This document shows, piece after piece, positions 1 through 8,287 of a stretch of DNA of 35,026 bases. Origin of the DNA: Deltaproteobacteria bacterium (GTDB lineage: Bacteria > Desulfobacterota > Desulfobacteria > Desulfobacterales > UBA2156); contig JAFDGC010000022.1 of assembly GCA_019309485.1 (NCBI GenBank), positions 1 to 35,026 of the forward strand, in the 5' to 3' direction. Position 1 is the first letter of the stretch, and each line of letters opens with the position of its first letter. A program made the position numbers and the translations under genes. Below the pieces are notes generated by a model. The model did no database searches. It was not told the DNA's origin and was given only the letters and a program-made list of their open reading frames with translations.

Positions 1-1245
1 GCATAGAATATAGGCCGGAAGGAAATAGCTCACCCCTTTGAAGACGTCTTCCAGGGCCACGTTCTTGGCCATCCCCCCCACCACATAGGTGGTGGCCCCC
101 ACCGGCGGCGTCACCGCCCCCAGGGTCGTGACAACGGTAATGGTAACTCCGAACCAGATGGGGTCATACCCCAACTCCATGGCCACGGGGAAAAAAATGG
201 GTATGGTGATCAACAGGAGGGCCAGCGCATCCATCACCGCACCGCCCAAAATATAGATCCCGAAGATGATGAGCATGATCCACGCTCCGGATACCGGGAG
301 AGAGACGACCCATTCGGCGATCTCGAAGGGAATTCTTGTCACGGCCAAAAACCGTCCGAAAATCATGGCGCCGGCCACAATTACCACGACCATGCAGGAA
401 ATCCGAATGGTGTCGGTCACGGAGGCGACTAGTTTCTTCATCGTCATCCGTCCTTGCACCACGGAAAACACAAAGGCGAAAAAGGACCCCGCCGCTCCGG
501 CTTCGGTGGGCGTAAAAAATCCGAAATACAGCCCCACCATGACGCAGAGAAACAAAACCAGCATTTCCCCCGCACCGGTCAACCCCTTGATTCTCTCCCG
601 GAAACCCGCTTTGGGCCCCACCGGGCCCCAGTCGGGGTGTATCAGACAGACGCCGTAAACGGACAGAATCATGAAAAGCGCCAGGACGGCTCCGGCCCCG
701 ATGCCACCGTAAAACAATCGGGCAATGGATTGTTCCGTGTAAAGGCCGATAATGATCAACACGATTGAAGGGGGAATCACCACTCCCAGGGTGGAACCGC
801 AAGCAATCACGCCGGTGGAAAGCTTGGGCTCATAGCGGTATTTATTCATCTGCGGCAGGGCGACGGTGGTCATGGTGGCGGCCGTGGCCGCGTTGGACCC
901 GCAAATGGCGGCAAAGGCCGCACACGCCATGACCGTGGCCATGGCGATGCCGCCCCGGATATGCCCGACCCACTTGTAAGCGGCATTATACAGTTTTTCG
1001 TTGACCCCGGAATAAAAGGCGATCTGTCCCATGAGGATGAAAAGGGGGATGACGGTGAGCCCGTTGCTGGAAAACGTTTCCCACAAAACAGAACCGAGCA
1101 TGTTCAATCCCGCGGAAACCGAAACGATGTAGCAAAACCCGATGAACCCCACCAATCCCATGGCAAATCCCACGGGCATGGCCGAAAAAAACAGGATCAC
1201 CAATAAAAAGACGATTCCCGCAACCCCCACCAGTGTCAGACTCAC
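1..1245 (-). CDS. dctM: TRAP transporter large permease subunit DctM, 3' end cut by the window
   Basis: This is the 12-13-helix channel subunit of a tripartite ATP-independent periplasmic (TRAP) transporter, which drives solute uptake with an ion gradient in the inner membrane. The frame is open through base 1, giving 415 residues, so only a short C-terminal tail is missing compared with typical DctM proteins. The translation is almost entirely hydrophobic helices and contains recognisable DctM stretches such as ICGSNAATAATM, GSTLGVVIPPSIVLIII and GAVTPPVGATTYVVGGM. The start is GTG at 1245, overlapping the dctQ stop as GTGA, with AAGGAGG about ten bases upstream. Its position at the end of the presumed indoleacetate operon suggests uptake of an aromatic or indolic acid. 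That substrate is an inference; the family also moves C4-dicarboxylates and many other acids. Confidence 0.95.
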   Translation of the reverse strand, partial: MSLTLVGVAGIVFLLVILFFSAMPVGFAMGLVGFIGFCYIVSVSAGLNMLGSVLWETFSSNGLTVIPLFILMGQIAFYSGVNEKLYNAAYKWVGHIRGGIAMATVMACAAFAAICGSNAATAATMTTVALPQMNKYRYEPKLSTGVIACGSTLGVVIPPSIVLIIIGLYTEQSIARLFYGGIGAGAVLALFMILSVYGVCLIHPDWGPVGPKAGFRERIKGLTGAGEMLVLFLCVMVGLYFGFFTPTEAGAAGSFFAFVFSVVQGRMTMKKLVASVTDTIRISCMVVVIVAGAMIFGRFLAVTRIPFEIAEWVVSLPVSGAWIMLIIFGIYILGGAVMDALALLLITIPIFFPVAMELGYDPIWFGVTITVVTTLGAVTPPVGATTYVVGGMAKNVALEDVFKGVSYFLPAYILC

Positions 1246-1742
1246 TTGGGCCCCTCCTTATCGGATGCGAAGAGTTGGATGAGATCTGTCAACAGTACCA
1301 GCGAAAGGATAATGCAGCCAAAAGCCGCGGCATAGGTGAACGGGTAATAGATGATACGCAGCGTCTCCGTGAGTTCGCCGGTCCTTCTGAGCGTCTCTGC
1401 TTTGAGGGCCATCTGCCATCCGGCGAGCACGAAAAAGGCCCCGCAAACAATGCTGTTGAACATGCCGATGCGCCGTCTGCTGTTTTCCGAAAAGCGGCTC
1501 ACCAGGACATCCACGGCCACGTGTCCCTTGGTGATCTGGGTGTGTCCAAGGGCAAAGGCGGTTACCACTGCGCCGAAGAGTCCCATGATTTCATACGTGC
1601 CTTTGATGGGCCACCAAACGATGCGAAAGAAAATATTGGCGCATGTCAACAGGACCATAAAGACCAGACAGGCGCCGCTCGTCCAGGTCAGGAGTTTATT
1701 GATGTTTTTTGTGATCCCAATCAGCGTTTTCATCACCTTCAT
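1242..1742 (-). CDS. dctQ: TRAP transporter small permease subunit DctQ
   Basis: This is the small four-helix membrane subunit that joins DctM in the TRAP transporter. The protein is about 166 residues with four hydrophobic segments (for example ACLVFMVLLTCANIFFRIVW and YAAAFGCIILSLVLL). It carries a family-typical region, GHTQITKGHVAVDVL. The reading frame stays open upstream to 1835, but that extension is made of a dispersed repeat (1761-1907) and has no DctQ-like content, so a start at ATG 1742 is preferred. ATG 1733, with GGA nine bases before it, is equally possible. The stop overlaps the dctM start by four bases, implying translational coupling. A strong terminator and the repeat separate it from dctP upstream. 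Confidence 0.9.
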   Translation of the reverse strand: MKVMKTLIGITKNINKLLTWTSGACLVFMVLLTCANIFFRIVWWPIKGTYEIMGLFGAVVTAFALGHTQITKGHVAVDVLVSRFSENSRRRIGMFNSIVCGAFFVLAGWQMALKAETLRRTGELTETLRIIYYPFTYAAAFGCIILSLVLLTDLIQLFASDKEGPK

Positions 1743-1760
1743 TCCATTTTGAAGATTGAT

Positions 1761-1907
1761 GGCTTCGTAAAAAGTCCATCTGCTGCGCTGCGCTGCATTC
1801 TTCGTCATTGCGGCGTATCTGTAAGTACGCCTCATTCCTCAGAATTTGCGCGCCTTGCATCTGGAGCTTTTTACTTTGCCATCCCAATTTCAACTTTTTA
1901 CGAGTTT
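1761..1907. repeat. MITE-like dispersed repeat with 11-bp inverted ends
   Basis: The ends carry perfect inverted repeats, TCGTAAAAAGT at 1765-1775 and ACTTTTTACGA at 1893-1903, about 118 bases apart. Inside is a hairpin-forming segment around 1811-1831 (GGCGTA then TACGCC). The element has no coding content and sits between the dctP terminator and dctQ. A 14-base piece of it (1871-1884) recurs inverted at 23539-23552. I infer a non-autonomous or REP-like repeat; copy number elsewhere in the genome cannot be seen. Confidence 0.6.
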
Positions 1908-1928
1908 ATCAAGATTGGGTTTCCATCG

Positions 1929-1970
1929 AAAAAAGCGGGCTGCGGATCCGTCACCCGCCGCAGCCCGCTT
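1929..1970 (-). terminator. Intrinsic terminator after dctP
   Basis: A perfect 13-bp stem, 1933-1945 pairing with 1958-1970 (CCGCAGCCCGCTT on the plus strand), encloses a 12-base loop. On the minus strand it is followed by a run of T (A run at 1929-1934). It lies 36 bases after the dctP stop and before dctQM. It probably lets the binding protein be made in excess over the permease subunits, or ends the main operon with partial readthrough. Confidence 0.85.
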
Positions 1971-2006
1971 CTCATCCGGTATTCGGAAAGGAAAAATCCC
2001 CCTTGT

Positions 2007-3020
2007 TTATTTGTTGTGCTTTTTGATCAGGGTCCGGATGTCGTCCACGATGGCCTTGGCCGGCAATCCCTTCTGGGTGGCATCGGCGATCCACTTTTCC
2101 GTTAAAAACCCCAGCTTGGCGTCCCAGCGGGCTTTTTCTTCGCTCGACAGGGTGATGACTTCCACATTCTGTTCTTTTTGGGACCACTCCACGGATTCCT
2201 TCACGTGATTGTCCATGTAGTTACCGGTCCATTCGGACTGTTCCACCCGCAGGTCATCCATGACCTTTTGGACGTCCGGCGGAAGCGACTTCCAGGTCTC
2301 CATGTTCATGACCACGGCAAAGGGATAAATAACCGTATCCACAACGGTGATGTATTTGCAGGTCTCCGCGAATTTGAAATCCTTCATGACTTCAAGAGAA
2401 GAAAAGAGCCCCTTGACCACCCCTTTTTGCAGGGCTTCCACCGTCTGAGGCATGGGCATCCCCACGGGATTGGCGCCCCAGGCCGAAAGCACCTGGGCGG
2501 CGCCGCCCGAGGCCCTCAAGTCCAGACCCTTCATATCCTCCAAGCGTCGAACCGGAACCTTGGACATGATGTTGTTGGGGGCCGTGGTGAACATGGCCAA
2601 CACCTTCACCTTTGAAAACTCTTCGGGTTGATACTTCTCCCATAGATCCCACAACACCAGGCTTCCCACCCGGGCATTGGGAATCCCCAGGGGCAAGCTG
2701 GTGGCGTTGGTCACGACGAAACGTCCGGGTTGATAAGCCATGCACAGATTTCCGATGTTGGCTTGCCCCGCGATGACACCGTCCATCATGTTCTTGGCAT
2801 TGAGCAGGGTCCCCCCGGGATACGTATCGATGGAGACCTTTCCGTTGGTCCGTTTTTCCACTTCCGTTTTCCACCGCTCCATCTGAACGCATGGAAATGT
2901 GGGGGCCGGCGGGAAATTGGCATAACTCAGTTTAACGGGATTGTCCGCCGCCTGGGCGGGAATAAACCCGGCCATCAAGCAGACAGCGACGATGATTCCG
3001 GTGATCCCTCTTGTCTTCAT
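2007..3020 (-). CDS. dctP: TRAP transporter periplasmic solute-binding protein DctP
   Basis: This is the extracytoplasmic solute receptor of the TRAP system, 337 residues, exported by a Sec signal peptide (Lys/Arg start, hydrophobic core, AQA/AD cleavage site near residue 24). DctP features include MDGVIAGQANIG, the substrate-contacting block GLDLRASGGAAQ with its Arg, MPQTVEALQKGVVKGLFSS and the typical C-terminal Trp-rich helices. The start at ATG 3020 has AAAGGAGGG upstream; the in-frame extension to 3095 lacks support. It follows the Mo-hydroxylase genes after 109 bases and precedes dctQM across a terminator. The Arg suggests a carboxylate ligand. Indoleacetate or another aromatic acid is an inference from the operon. 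Confidence 0.93.
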   Translation of the reverse strand: MKTRGITGIIVAVCLMAGFIPAQAADNPVKLSYANFPPAPTFPCVQMERWKTEVEKRTNGKVSIDTYPGGTLLNAKNMMDGVIAGQANIGNLCMAYQPGRFVVTNATSLPLGIPNARVGSLVLWDLWEKYQPEEFSKVKVLAMFTTAPNNIMSKVPVRRLEDMKGLDLRASGGAAQVLSAWGANPVGMPMPQTVEALQKGVVKGLFSSLEVMKDFKFAETCKYITVVDTVIYPFAVVMNMETWKSLPPDVQKVMDDLRVEQSEWTGNYMDNHVKESVEWSQKEQNVEVITLSSEEKARWDAKLGFLTEKWIADATQKGLPAKAIVDDIRTLIKKHNK

Positions 3021-3129
3021 CGTAAACCCTCCTTTTTTCCTTTTGGTTGTTGGTTTGTGGATCCTGGAAACATGCCAAGCGCTGATGAACCCCATAAAAT
3101 CGTATTTTCCCTAGAAGGGGCAACAAAAA

Positions 3130-5457
3130 TTATTCCTCCACGACACAGGCATCTCCCGTGTCTTTTCCGGCCTGTATCCCGCAAAGATCGATTCCCCGCT
3201 TTTCCCGGATGGCGGCCAGCACCCGCTCGGGGGTCATGGGCAGATTCTTGATCCGAACACCCACGGCATCGTATATGGCGTTGGCGATGGCCGGAGCGGT
3301 GGGCACACATCCGGGCTCTCCAATTCCTTTTGCGCCGAAGGGGCCGTCCGGATCCGAAGATTCCAGGACCGGGGCCTTCATGGGGACCACGTCCTTGGCC
3401 GTGAGAATCTTGTAATCCCGGAAATTGGGATTCATACACTGGCCCTTTTCCGAAAGGATCTGTTCCGTGAGGGCGTACCCGATCCCCATCATGACACCGC
3501 CGTAGACTTGTCCTTCCAGGAGCATGGGATTGATGGCTTTGCCCACGTCATGGGCCGCCACGTAGTCGAGGATCTTCACCTTTCCGGTTTCTTCGTCCAC
3601 CTTCACCCGGACTCCGTGAACGCCGAAGGTATAGGTCATGGAAAGGTTTCCGCGGAAGTCCCGGCCCAGGTTTTCATTGGCCGGGTCATAAAAATGCTCC
3701 GCCATGAGCATGCGGCCGCTTCTGGAAAAATGCGCTTTTCGAAGAAGCTTTCCGAACTCCATTGTTCGGGTGTCATCCTCCATGGAGCATACGCTTCGAT
3801 CCCGGAGGACGAGCTTGTCCTCGGGGGTGTCCAGGATCTTGGAGGCCACCTCCAGGACCTGCGCCTTGATCTTCTTGGCGGCCCCCAAGGCCGAGTTCCC
3901 GGCCACAAAGGTGGTCCGGCTGGCATGGGCCCCCACATCCCAGGGACAGACATCCGTATCCGTATGGATCACGTGGATGTCGTCCACGGCCAGTCCGAGT
4001 TCTTCGGCCACGATCTGGGCGATGACCGTATCCGCGCCTTGTCCCATATCCGAAGCGCCGGTGAAGACGTTGACTTTCCCGAAATCGTCCACTTTGATGA
4101 TGGTCCCGCATCCGTCGGACTTGTAAACCCGGGCCCCGCCGCCCACATGGATCAAGGAGGCCATTCCAACCCCCTCCCCTTTTTCCTTGGGCCGGTCCAT
4201 GTCCAGTTCCCTGACCACCGCGTTTATGCACTCCTTCAGCCCGCAGCTGGTGATTTTGAAATTCTGGGGAGAAACGTACCCGCTTTCATTGGCGTTGATT
4301 TCCCGAAACGCCACCCGGTCGATCCCGGCGGCTTCGGCCAGCATGTCCATGGAACTCTCTATTGCAAAGGTGGCCTGGGGATTGCCGTATCCCCGCATGG
4401 CCTGGGCATAGGTGTTGTTGGTGTAGACGCATTTGGCCTCGTACCGGACGTTGGGGACTTTGTACAGGGTGGTGATGGGCATCATCATCACCGAAGGCGT
4501 GGTGGCCCCCCAGGAAGTATACGCGCCGTTGTCGAGAATCATTGAAATATCCCGGAAAAGGAGCTTCCCCTCTTTATCGCATCCCTGGGCGATCCGGGTG
4601 AGGGTGGGCTGGCGCGTGGAGGTGGCGATGAACTCCTCCTGCCGGTCGAAAACGATTTTCACGGGCTTTCGTGTATGATGGGCCAGGAGGATGGCGATAT
4701 ACTCGTAGGCATAGGTGTCGAGTTTACTTCCGAACCCGCCGCCGATAAGGGGTTTGATCACACGAACCCGGCGGTTTTTCATCCCCATGGCGTCTAACGC
4801 ATCAATGAAATCCTTTTGGGCCAAGGAAGGGATCTGGGTGTTGGAGTAAATGGTTAAATTGTCGGCGTAGTCAAACCAGGCAAGCGCCCCGGAAGCCCCG
4901 AGACAGCAGTGGGTGACCCATGTGGTGGAAAAATTCTCCTCCACGATGTAAGCGGCTTTTTTTTTGGCTTCTTCCACGTCTCCATAGTGAAGTTTCCAGG
5001 GCATCTTTAAAATATTGGTCTTGTGCGCCTCGTGTACCAGGGGCGCATCCTCCCGCATGGCCGCCACCGGATCGAAGATTCCGGGGAGGGCTTCATAGGT
5101 GACCTCGATGAGACTGATGGCCTCCTCTGCCGTTTCCGGGTCCACGGCGGCCACGGCCGCCACCTCGTCCCGGTAGGAGCGGACCTTTCCGGCTTTCAGG
5201 GGGCGATTGTCTTTGTACACCCCGAACTTGATCTCCGGAATGTCGTATCCGGTGAGCACTCCCCGGACACCGGGGAGCTTTTTCGCCTTGCTGGTATCGA
5301 TGTGGACGATCTTGGCATGCGGATATTTGCTGTAAAGGATCTTCCCGTAAAGCATACCGGGAACTTTCAGATCTTGGATATATTGGCTGCGGCCCGTGGC
5401 CTTGTCCATGGCATCGAGCTTGGGAATCCGCTTGCCGACGGTGTGAAATTGGTTCAT
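3130..5457 (-). CDS. Xanthine-dehydrogenase-family molybdopterin (large) subunit; candidate indoleacetate hydroxylase
   Basis: This is the catalytic subunit of a molybdenum hydroxylase, which adds a water-derived oxygen to an electron-poor carbon, often in N-heterocycles. At 775 residues it has the family length for a separate large subunit. An N-terminal aldehyde oxidase 'hammerhead' domain occupies about residues 1-125, followed by the Mo-binding domain. Visible landmarks are GGGFGSK at 239-245, RGYGNP at 355-360, GASDMGQGAD, and the catalytic Glu in GIGEPG (about residue 714). ATG 5457 is preceded by GGGGGAG. It follows the [2Fe-2S] subunit by 21 bases. In the anaerobic indoleacetate pathway a homologous enzyme makes 2-oxo-indoleacetate; the hydantoinase, mutase and ligase genes upstream support that role here. 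Other substrates such as hydroxybenzoyl-CoA or aldehydes cannot be excluded from sequence alone. Confidence 0.92.
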   Translation of the reverse strand: MNQFHTVGKRIPKLDAMDKATGRSQYIQDLKVPGMLYGKILYSKYPHAKIVHIDTSKAKKLPGVRGVLTGYDIPEIKFGVYKDNRPLKAGKVRSYRDEVAAVAAVDPETAEEAISLIEVTYEALPGIFDPVAAMREDAPLVHEAHKTNILKMPWKLHYGDVEEAKKKAAYIVEENFSTTWVTHCCLGASGALAWFDYADNLTIYSNTQIPSLAQKDFIDALDAMGMKNRRVRVIKPLIGGGFGSKLDTYAYEYIAILLAHHTRKPVKIVFDRQEEFIATSTRQPTLTRIAQGCDKEGKLLFRDISMILDNGAYTSWGATTPSVMMMPITTLYKVPNVRYEAKCVYTNNTYAQAMRGYGNPQATFAIESSMDMLAEAAGIDRVAFREINANESGYVSPQNFKITSCGLKECINAVVRELDMDRPKEKGEGVGMASLIHVGGGARVYKSDGCGTIIKVDDFGKVNVFTGASDMGQGADTVIAQIVAEELGLAVDDIHVIHTDTDVCPWDVGAHASRTTFVAGNSALGAAKKIKAQVLEVASKILDTPEDKLVLRDRSVCSMEDDTRTMEFGKLLRKAHFSRSGRMLMAEHFYDPANENLGRDFRGNLSMTYTFGVHGVRVKVDEETGKVKILDYVAAHDVGKAINPMLLEGQVYGGVMMGIGYALTEQILSEKGQCMNPNFRDYKILTAKDVVPMKAPVLESSDPDGPFGAKGIGEPGCVPTAPAIANAIYDAVGVRIKNLPMTPERVLAAIREKRGIDLCGIQAGKDTGDACVVEE

Positions 5458-5478
5458 GGCTCCCCCGCTTTTTTTCCT

Positions 5479-5991
5479 TTAATCCTCTTCATCGGCCTGC
5501 CAGGCCACCACTTTTACTTTTTCCTGGGCCCTGCTGCTCACTGATTGGATGGATTCAATGATCTGTACATACCCCGTACACCGGCAGATGTTCCCCGCTA
5601 TGGCCTCCTTGATCTCTTCTTCTCCCGCGGCGGGGTTTTCGTCCAAAAGGGCCTTGGCGGAAAGGATCATCCCCGGAGAGCAGAATCCACACTGGATCCC
5701 TCCCTGTTCCACAAACGCTTCCTGGATCGGGTGGAGGGTCCCGTCCGGTAAGGCCAATCCTTCAATGGTCAGCACCGTCTTCCCCTCGATCTCGGCGGCC
5801 AGATACAGGCAGGAGTTCACCGCCATCCCGTCCACCAGAACGGTGCATGCTCCGCATTCTCCGCTCCCGCATCCTTCCTTGGTTCCCAAAAGCCCCAATT
5901 CTTCCCGGAGCAGATGTAACAGGGTCCAGTGGTCCTGGATACGCAACTGCATTTCGCTTCCATTTAATACGAATGAAACAATACGTTCCAT
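5479..5991 (-). CDS. [2Fe-2S] iron-sulfur subunit of the molybdenum hydroxylase
   Basis: This is the small electron-transfer subunit of a xanthine-dehydrogenase-family enzyme, 170 residues. The N-terminal plant-type ferredoxin cluster is bound by C41, C46, C49 and C61 (motif CGSGECGAC then C). The C-terminal helical cluster domain has C101, C104, C136 and C138 (CGFC and CRC). All eight ligands are present, so both clusters should form. ATG 5991 follows GGAGG by six bases, and the upstream FAD subunit ends twelve bases before it. It passes electrons from the Mo centre towards the FAD subunit, which is disrupted in this sequence. The acidic C-terminal tail is slightly longer than usual. Confidence 0.95.
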   Translation of the reverse strand: MERIVSFVLNGSEMQLRIQDHWTLLHLLREELGLLGTKEGCGSGECGACTVLVDGMAVNSCLYLAAEIEGKTVLTIEGLALPDGTLHPIQEAFVEQGGIQCGFCSPGMILSAKALLDENPAAGEEEIKEAIAGNICRCTGYVQIIESIQSVSSRAQEKVKVVAWQADEED

Positions 5992-6361
5992 GAGTGGCCT
6001 CCTTATGCGCGAGCAAGAGACTGTGTTTCGTGAACCCGTTCCAGCGCCTTTTGTCCCATCCGCTTGACCAGCACCCCCACCATTTCCCGGCGGTACCAGG
6101 CGACCCCCCGGATGCTGTCCCGGACCCTCGATTCCCGGGCGGCGATTTTTCCGGCCTCCTCCAGGGTTTGGTCGTTGAGGGGTTTTCCCTGTAAGAAATT
6201 CTCGGCTTCAAAAGGCCGCATGGGTGTCGGCGCCGCCACCCCTAAAGCGATCCGGGCCCGGGCGCACGTCGTAAGATCATCTTCGAGGGAAAGGACGATC
6301 CCGACACCCAAAAGCGGGAGTTCCATGGCCTCCCGTCTTCCGAATTTGACGTACGCGCTCC

Positions 6362-6451
6362 CGGTTCGCGGCAACAAGGGCGGGACAACGATCTCGGTGA
6401 GAATTTCGGTTCGCGGCAACAAGGGCGGGACAACGATCTCGGTGAGAATTT
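6362..6451. repeat. Perfect 2 x 45-bp tandem duplication inside the FAD subunit
   Basis: Two identical 45-base units, 6362-6406 and 6407-6451, are directly adjacent. The insertion is in frame and doubles a 15-residue segment that begins EILTEIVV. Perfect identity suggests a recent event. Confidence 0.97.
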
Positions 6452-6733
6452 CCCCCGGCTCGAGATCACACTGTCCCGGGCCCAGGAAAAACCGCAACAG
6501 GTCCATGAAGCGTTCCCCCTTGGGTCCGTGGACATTGACCCGGGCGTCCAGGGCGATAAGGGGCACGGCACCGTCCGCCGACGGGACCGCATTCACGAGG
6601 TTCCCGCCGATGGTGGCAACGTTTCGGATCTGGACGGATCCGATATTTTTAACCGCGTCATGGAGGATGGGATACCGCACCCGCACCCGCTTGGAGGTCT
6701 CGATGCGGCGGTGGGTAACAAAGGCGCCGATGT

Positions 6734-6767
6734 ACAACTCCCCGCTTTCCACAACTCCCCGCTTTCC
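6734..6767. repeat. Perfect 2 x 17-bp tandem duplication causing a frameshift
   Basis: The unit ACAACTCCCCGCTTTCC occurs at 6734-6750 and again at 6751-6767 with no spacer. Seventeen is not a multiple of three, so the FAD-subunit frame is broken here. Confidence 0.97.
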
Positions 6768-6993
6768 GCGTTGAACAGGGGGCGGTCCGGAGACAGGATA
6801 CGCTTCAGGGAAATGAGATAATCCGGAAACACCTTTTTCTCTTTAATCTTGATCAGGATATCCGTCCCTCCGGCGATGTACCTGGCGCGCTCTCCATGGG
6901 TCATATGCATGGAGATGGCCTCGTCCAACGACTTGGGAACCATGTAAGTGAATCGCCTCATATCCACCTCTCAATTTTAGTGACGCGTATTGG

Positions 6994-8283
6994 CTATCCT
7001 CGCTCGTCAAAGACCCTTTTGGACTTTCTTTCGGATCGGGGGAGGCATCCGCAGTCCACCACATCCACCCGGCAACTGACCATCAATTCCTTCTTGACCG
7101 CTTCCCCGATCCTTTTTGAAAGGCCGGCCTTCAGCGCCTTCGACGCCTCGGTCTCGCATTCCACCCGGAGAACCATGTAATCTTTTCCGTCGTCTTCCCG
7201 TTTTAAAAGCACCTGGTATTCGCAGCTGACACCCGGAATCCGGGAGAGGAGCTGATCGAACTGCCCCGGGTAAATGTTCACGCCCCGGAATATGATCATG
7301 TCGTCGGACCGACCCAGGATCCGCCCGTGCAACGGAAGAATACTCCCGCAAGAACAGGGGGAATCGATCCTTTGAACCAGGTCCCGGGTTCGATAGCGGA
7401 TGAGAGGCGCCGCTTCCTTGTAAAGGGTGGTCACCACCATCTCTCCGGTCTCCCCGTCCGCCACGGGCTTGAGGGTATCCGGGTCCAAGATCTCCAGGAT
7501 ATAGTAATCGGCCCAGTAATGAATCCCTTCATGCTTATGGCAGTCGAGCCCGGTGCCTGGACCGTAAAGCTCGGTCATGCCTGTGATGTCGAACATGTCT
7601 TCAAGCCCCATCAGTTCGCGGATCCGCTGCCGCATGGCATCCCCGCTTCGTTCGGACCCGAAGATCATTTTCTTCAGCGCGATCCTGTCTTTCAGGTTTC
7701 GGCGGTCGATCTCTTCAGCCATTAAAAGCCCCATGGAGGCGGTGCAGCAGATCACCGTGGATCGAAGGTCTTGCAGGAACTGGCACTGCATGTCGATGTT
7801 GCCGGGCCCCACGGGGATGGCCATGGCCCCCAACCGTTCGCATCCCAGCTGAAACCCCACGCCGGCGGTCCAGATTCCGTATCCCACCGCGATCTGGACC
7901 CGGTCCACAGGGGTGACGCCCGCCATTTCATAGCATCGGGCAAACATGCGCTTCCAGTCATTGATATCTTTCTGCGTATAGGCAAGGACCTTCTTTTTTC
8001 CCGTGGTTCCGGAAGAGGCATGGACCCGGACCACCCGGGATTCGGGCATCGAAAGCAGCGGAAACGGATAACCCTCCTTGAGATCGTCGGCAGTGGTAAA
8101 CGGAAGGCGCTTCAGGTCGTCGAGGGATCGAATGGATTCGGGGTGGATCCCTGCCTCATCCAGGCGCTTTTGATAAAATGCGCATCCATTATACGCATGT
8201 GTCACCGTCCATTGCAAGCGTTCAAGTTGGTGATCGCGCAGCGCTTCCCTGTTTTCAAATTCCGGCATGAACGTTTCGGCCAT
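6994..8283 (-). CDS. PaaK-type aryl-acid CoA ligase (phenylacetate-CoA ligase family)
   Basis: This enzyme activates a carboxylic acid to its CoA thioester via an acyl-adenylate (ATP to AMP and PPi). It has 429 residues, normal for the PaaK family. Motifs seen are the P-loop-like SSGTTGKKKVL, the adenylate-binding DITGMTELYGPG, YRTRDL with the Cys pair PCSCG typical of this family, the hinge GRSDDMIIFRGVNIYP, and the C-terminal catalytic-Lys region RSERKSKRV. ATG 8283 is chosen over the longer open frame to 8352 because GAGGAG lies upstream and the extension overlaps the preceding gene. It sits between the hydantoinase and Mo-hydroxylase genes. In Aromatoleum a PaaK-like ligase of the iaa operon activates indoleacetate; phenylacetate or (2-aminophenyl)succinate are alternatives. 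Confidence 0.92.
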   Translation of the reverse strand: MAETFMPEFENREALRDHQLERLQWTVTHAYNGCAFYQKRLDEAGIHPESIRSLDDLKRLPFTTADDLKEGYPFPLLSMPESRVVRVHASSGTTGKKKVLAYTQKDINDWKRMFARCYEMAGVTPVDRVQIAVGYGIWTAGVGFQLGCERLGAMAIPVGPGNIDMQCQFLQDLRSTVICCTASMGLLMAEEIDRRNLKDRIALKKMIFGSERSGDAMRQRIRELMGLEDMFDITGMTELYGPGTGLDCHKHEGIHYWADYYILEILDPDTLKPVADGETGEMVVTTLYKEAAPLIRYRTRDLVQRIDSPCSCGSILPLHGRILGRSDDMIIFRGVNIYPGQFDQLLSRIPGVSCEYQVLLKREDDGKDYMVLRVECETEASKALKAGLSKRIGEAVKKELMVSCRVDVVDCGCLPRSERKSKRVFDERG

Positions 8284-8287
8284 TCCC

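Larger units (their letters stand above)
6003..6961 (-). pseudogene. FAD-binding subunit of the molybdenum hydroxylase, frameshifted by a 17-bp tandem duplication
   Basis: This encodes the medium FAD subunit of a xanthine-dehydrogenase-family enzyme. The N-terminal part (ATG 6961 with GAGAGG upstream) holds the FAD motif YIAGGTDILIK. The C-terminal part, in another frame, holds ATIGGNLVNAVPSADGAVPL and the CO_deh_flav_C region. The frames separate at a perfect 17-bp tandem duplication, 6734-6750 and 6751-6767. Removing one copy joins FNAESGEL to YIGAFV and restores about 313 residues. A second perfect duplication of 45 bp (6362-6451) repeats 15 residues in frame (EILTEIVVPPLLPRT twice), so the undamaged protein would be about 298 residues, normal for the family. 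The 17-bp repeat also creates a GTG preceded by GGGGAG at 6752, so a split protein by reinitiation is conceivable. It may be inactivated, phase-variable or a sequencing/assembly error. Confidence 0.85.
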
